The notes beneath the pieces were generated by a model. It had not been told where the DNA came from and searched no databases. It saw nothing but the letters and a program-made list of their open reading frames with translations. A stretch of 24,460 nt of DNA, taken from positions 1 through 24,460 of the forward strand of contig JAEZBW010000460.1 in NCBI GenBank assembly GCA_023426765.1. Direction: 5' to 3'. The first letter of the stretch is position 1; every line of letters begins with the position of its first letter. A program made the translations under genes and the position numbers. The stretch is from Bacillota bacterium. Lineage in GTDB: Bacteria > Bacillota > Clostridia > DSM-8532. This document shows positions 22,995 to 24,460 of the stretch, piece after piece.

Positions 22995-23420
22995 CTAAAA
23001 AACAAGCATCGTGATTACACCCAGAAGAATACCGGCAAGCCCGATGAGTTTTTTCTTCTCAAAACGGATCACCTTCATCCCAAACAGGCCAAAGTGATCG
23101 ACAATGACCGATACCAGGGTTTGTCCCAGCAGCCCCAGCGCTATGGTGGCCGAAACACCCAGGGCTGCAAAGCCTATGTTCGTAAAGACAACGGTAAAAA
23201 AGCCAATAACCCCTGCACTATACAGGTAGAGAGGAACCCTGGCGGCCCGGGTTTTTGTTTTACTGCCCGAAACAAGCAATAACAGGATTATTGTGAGCAG
23301 CCCCACGGTATGCACGATCACACTGGATGAATAGTTTCCATAGGCATTGGCCAGAACTCCGTTAAAAAGGATCATCACCGCGACCAGCGCTCCGGTAAAG
23401 GCGGACAGATATTTGTTCAT
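22995..23420 (-). CDS. DMT-type membrane protein, YdcZ (DUF606) family, first of a pair
   Basis: 141 residues, five hydrophobic segments (YLSAFTGALVAVMILFNGVL, IVHTVGLLTIILLLLVSG, GVIGFFTVVFTNIGFAAL, TIALGLLGQTLVSVIVD and LIGLAGILLGVITMLVF). It carries the DUF606 signature around NGVLANAYG and GLLGQTLVSVIVDHFGLFG. The start has GGGAG seven to ten bases upstream. It and the downstream gene form an operon and likely a dimeric carrier with antiparallel subunits, as known for small DMT proteins. I see no confident promoter in the 286 bases upstream, which hold no gene. Confidence 0.88.
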   Translation of the reverse strand: MNKYLSAFTGALVAVMILFNGVLANAYGNYSSSVIVHTVGLLTIILLLLVSGSKTKTRAARVPLYLYSAGVIGFFTVVFTNIGFAALGVSATIALGLLGQTLVSVIVDHFGLFGMKVIRFEKKKLIGLAGILLGVITMLVF

Positions 23421-23656
23421 GCAGACATCTCCCTTATCGTCATGAGCATTTCTTAGTTTATCACGAATAACTATGGAAAAACAGCATTACTTTTCTCATC
23501 CGCTGCAAAGTTTTAACGTTCATCGCTTCCCATGATTCTTCCCTTCTCTCAGGATGGTTTATCTATTTATTTTTTCACTCGCGAATCTACGGATAGTAAT
23601 ATCTCAGACCAAATTCTTAAATGAATGTTTGTCTTATTTGGGATTCTTCAATTCTA

Positions 23657-23665
23657 TGGTATAAT
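23657..23665 (+). promoter_or_regulatory. Extended -10 promoter of the sensor kinase gene
   Basis: TGG-TATAAT at 23657-23665, an extended -10 with a poor -35 at the expected distance. It is 43 bases before the start codon at 23708. Confidence 0.5.
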
Positions 23666-23707
23666 TTCCATATGGGTAGACACCGGACACCTCTGAGGAG
23701 CTTTCCC

Positions 23708-24460
23708 ATGGGAATTGCATTATTCCGGGCAGGAGCTGTTGCTTTGAAAAGGAAGTTTAATACAAAAAAAGCCATGTTATTGATAGGTGTGGTCAATGTC
23801 ATTCAAATTGGCATTTTGGTTTTATTGCTGATTTATTCTTTTTTTACTTCAGGTCCGCAGCCTGAGACACTGGGAATCAGCAGCCGGTTTTTTCTGATTG
23901 TCATCACCGCTACCTCCTTCATTAACGGCTTTATTTCCATTCGAGACGTATTCCTGTTGTTCCGGACCGATTCCCAATACCATCTGCTTCAGGACACCTT
24001 CTCCAGGGTGGAAAGCCTGAATCATTCCCTCAGGGCGCAGCGTCACGATTTTTTAAATCATCTTCAGGTGGTTTTTGGTTTGATGGAGATGGAGGAATAC
24101 CACGATGCAAGAGAATATATCGGCAAGGTCTATCAGGATATCCAGAAAGTCAGCCGCGTGCTGAAGACTGCAAACCCTGCGATCAATGCACTGCTGCAGG
24201 CAAAGCTTCTCGATGCTGAAAAAAGGAATATTCAGATGGAGATCCATGTATTATCCCAGTTTGAGAGTCTTCCCATACCCTCATGGGAGTTCTGCAGGGT
24301 TCTGGGAAACCTGTTGGACAATGCCATTGCGGCATTATTGGAAAAAAATGCAGACCGGGTTTTAAGTGTCAGGCTGCAGGAGGATTTAAAGGAAATCATC
24401 GTGAGAGTGGAGGACAATGGCCCGATGATTCCCGAACACCTGCTGGATAAAATATTTCAT
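23708..24460 (+). CDS. Spo0B-type sensor histidine kinase, 3' end beyond window
   Basis: Reading frame open from the ATG at 23708 to the right edge (251 codons), with GAGGAG seven bases upstream. Two membrane helices (MLLIGVVNVIQIGILVLLLI and FFLIVITATSFINGFISI) with a short loop lead into a cytoplasmic region. The phosphoacceptor lies in RAQRHDFLNHLQVVFGLME with His113, the SpoOB-alpha motif; the ATPase N-box is NLLDNAIAAL (Asn201, Asn205) and the G1-like EDNGPMIPE follows near residue 236. Extracellular sensing domain is nearly absent, so the signal may come from the membrane or a partner. A response regulator gene is expected just beyond the window. The signal and targets cannot be told. 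Confidence 0.87.
   Translation, partial: MGIALFRAGAVALKRKFNTKKAMLLIGVVNVIQIGILVLLLIYSFFTSGPQPETLGISSRFFLIVITATSFINGFISIRDVFLLFRTDSQYHLLQDTFSRVESLNHSLRAQRHDFLNHLQVVFGLMEMEEYHDAREYIGKVYQDIQKVSRVLKTANPAINALLQAKLLDAEKRNIQMEIHVLSQFESLPIPSWEFCRVLGNLLDNAIAALLEKNADRVLSVRLQEDLKEIIVRVEDNGPMIPEHLLDKIFH

Noticed and set aside
1..24460. CRISPR array, tRNA or rRNA genes, prophage
   Set aside because: No regularly spaced repeats, no cloverleaf or rRNA-like segments and no phage structural genes were seen on either strand.

Overview
The window looks like a chromosomal segment from a low-to-moderate GC, Gram-positive, anaerobic Firmicute of the Clostridia type. This is inferred from gene content: a secreted hydrolase with three S-layer homology repeats, a one-step meso-diaminopimelate dehydrogenase, a PadR/DUF2812 pair, a YdcZ transporter pair, a Spo0B-type histidine kinase, strong purine-rich ribosome binding sites, and sigma-A-like promoters with 17-base spacers. 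There are no rRNAs, tRNAs, CRISPR arrays, recognisable transposase genes or phage structural genes, so species assignment from this sequence alone is not possible.

Layout, left to right. (1) 1-4507: the 5' end of a secreted-protein gene on the minus strand, then an overlapping SDR/AMP-dependent ligase pair, then a FapA-family (DUF342) gene. (2) 4517-7510, minus: a TrmB-type regulator downstream of a cell-wall-anchored GHL10-type glycosidase. (3) 7765-9262: a small CBS-pair protein facing a PadR-DUF2812 operon, whose promoter is a perfect consensus loaded with palindromes. (4) 9556-15949: a hemicellulose block. A GH8 reducing-end exo-oligoxylanase is followed after 4 bases by a MATE exporter on the plus strand. 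These converge on a minus-strand operon of a GH43 enzyme plus a six-hairpin glycosidase-like protein. (5) 16162-18949: an M32 carboxypeptidase and ddh. (6) 19206-21359, minus: an unrecognised protein, a Phd-antitoxin/Uma2 nuclease fusion under a triple-palindrome promoter, and a GNAT acetyltransferase behind an attenuator-like leader. (7) 21830-24460: a cysteine-rich YkgJ-like protein, two tandem YdcZ (DUF606) membrane proteins on the minus strand, and the start of a two-TM sensor kinase that runs off the end.

The GH8, GH43 and six-hairpin proteins lack signal peptides, so they probably work in the cytoplasm on imported xylo-oligosaccharides; the GHL10 protein acts outside on the cell wall. 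No matching sugar importer lies in the window.

The most unusual signals are regulatory or non-coding: a 45-base imperfect dyad repeat present three times (two near-identical copies and one diverged copy sitting on the GH43 promoter), an 89-base multi-hairpin element after the MATE gene, a terminator/antiterminator leader before the GNAT gene, and the Phd-Uma2 fusion with three identical TCGTACGA sites spaced about two helical turns apart. Everything here is read by eye; homology calls are from recognised motifs, not from searches.
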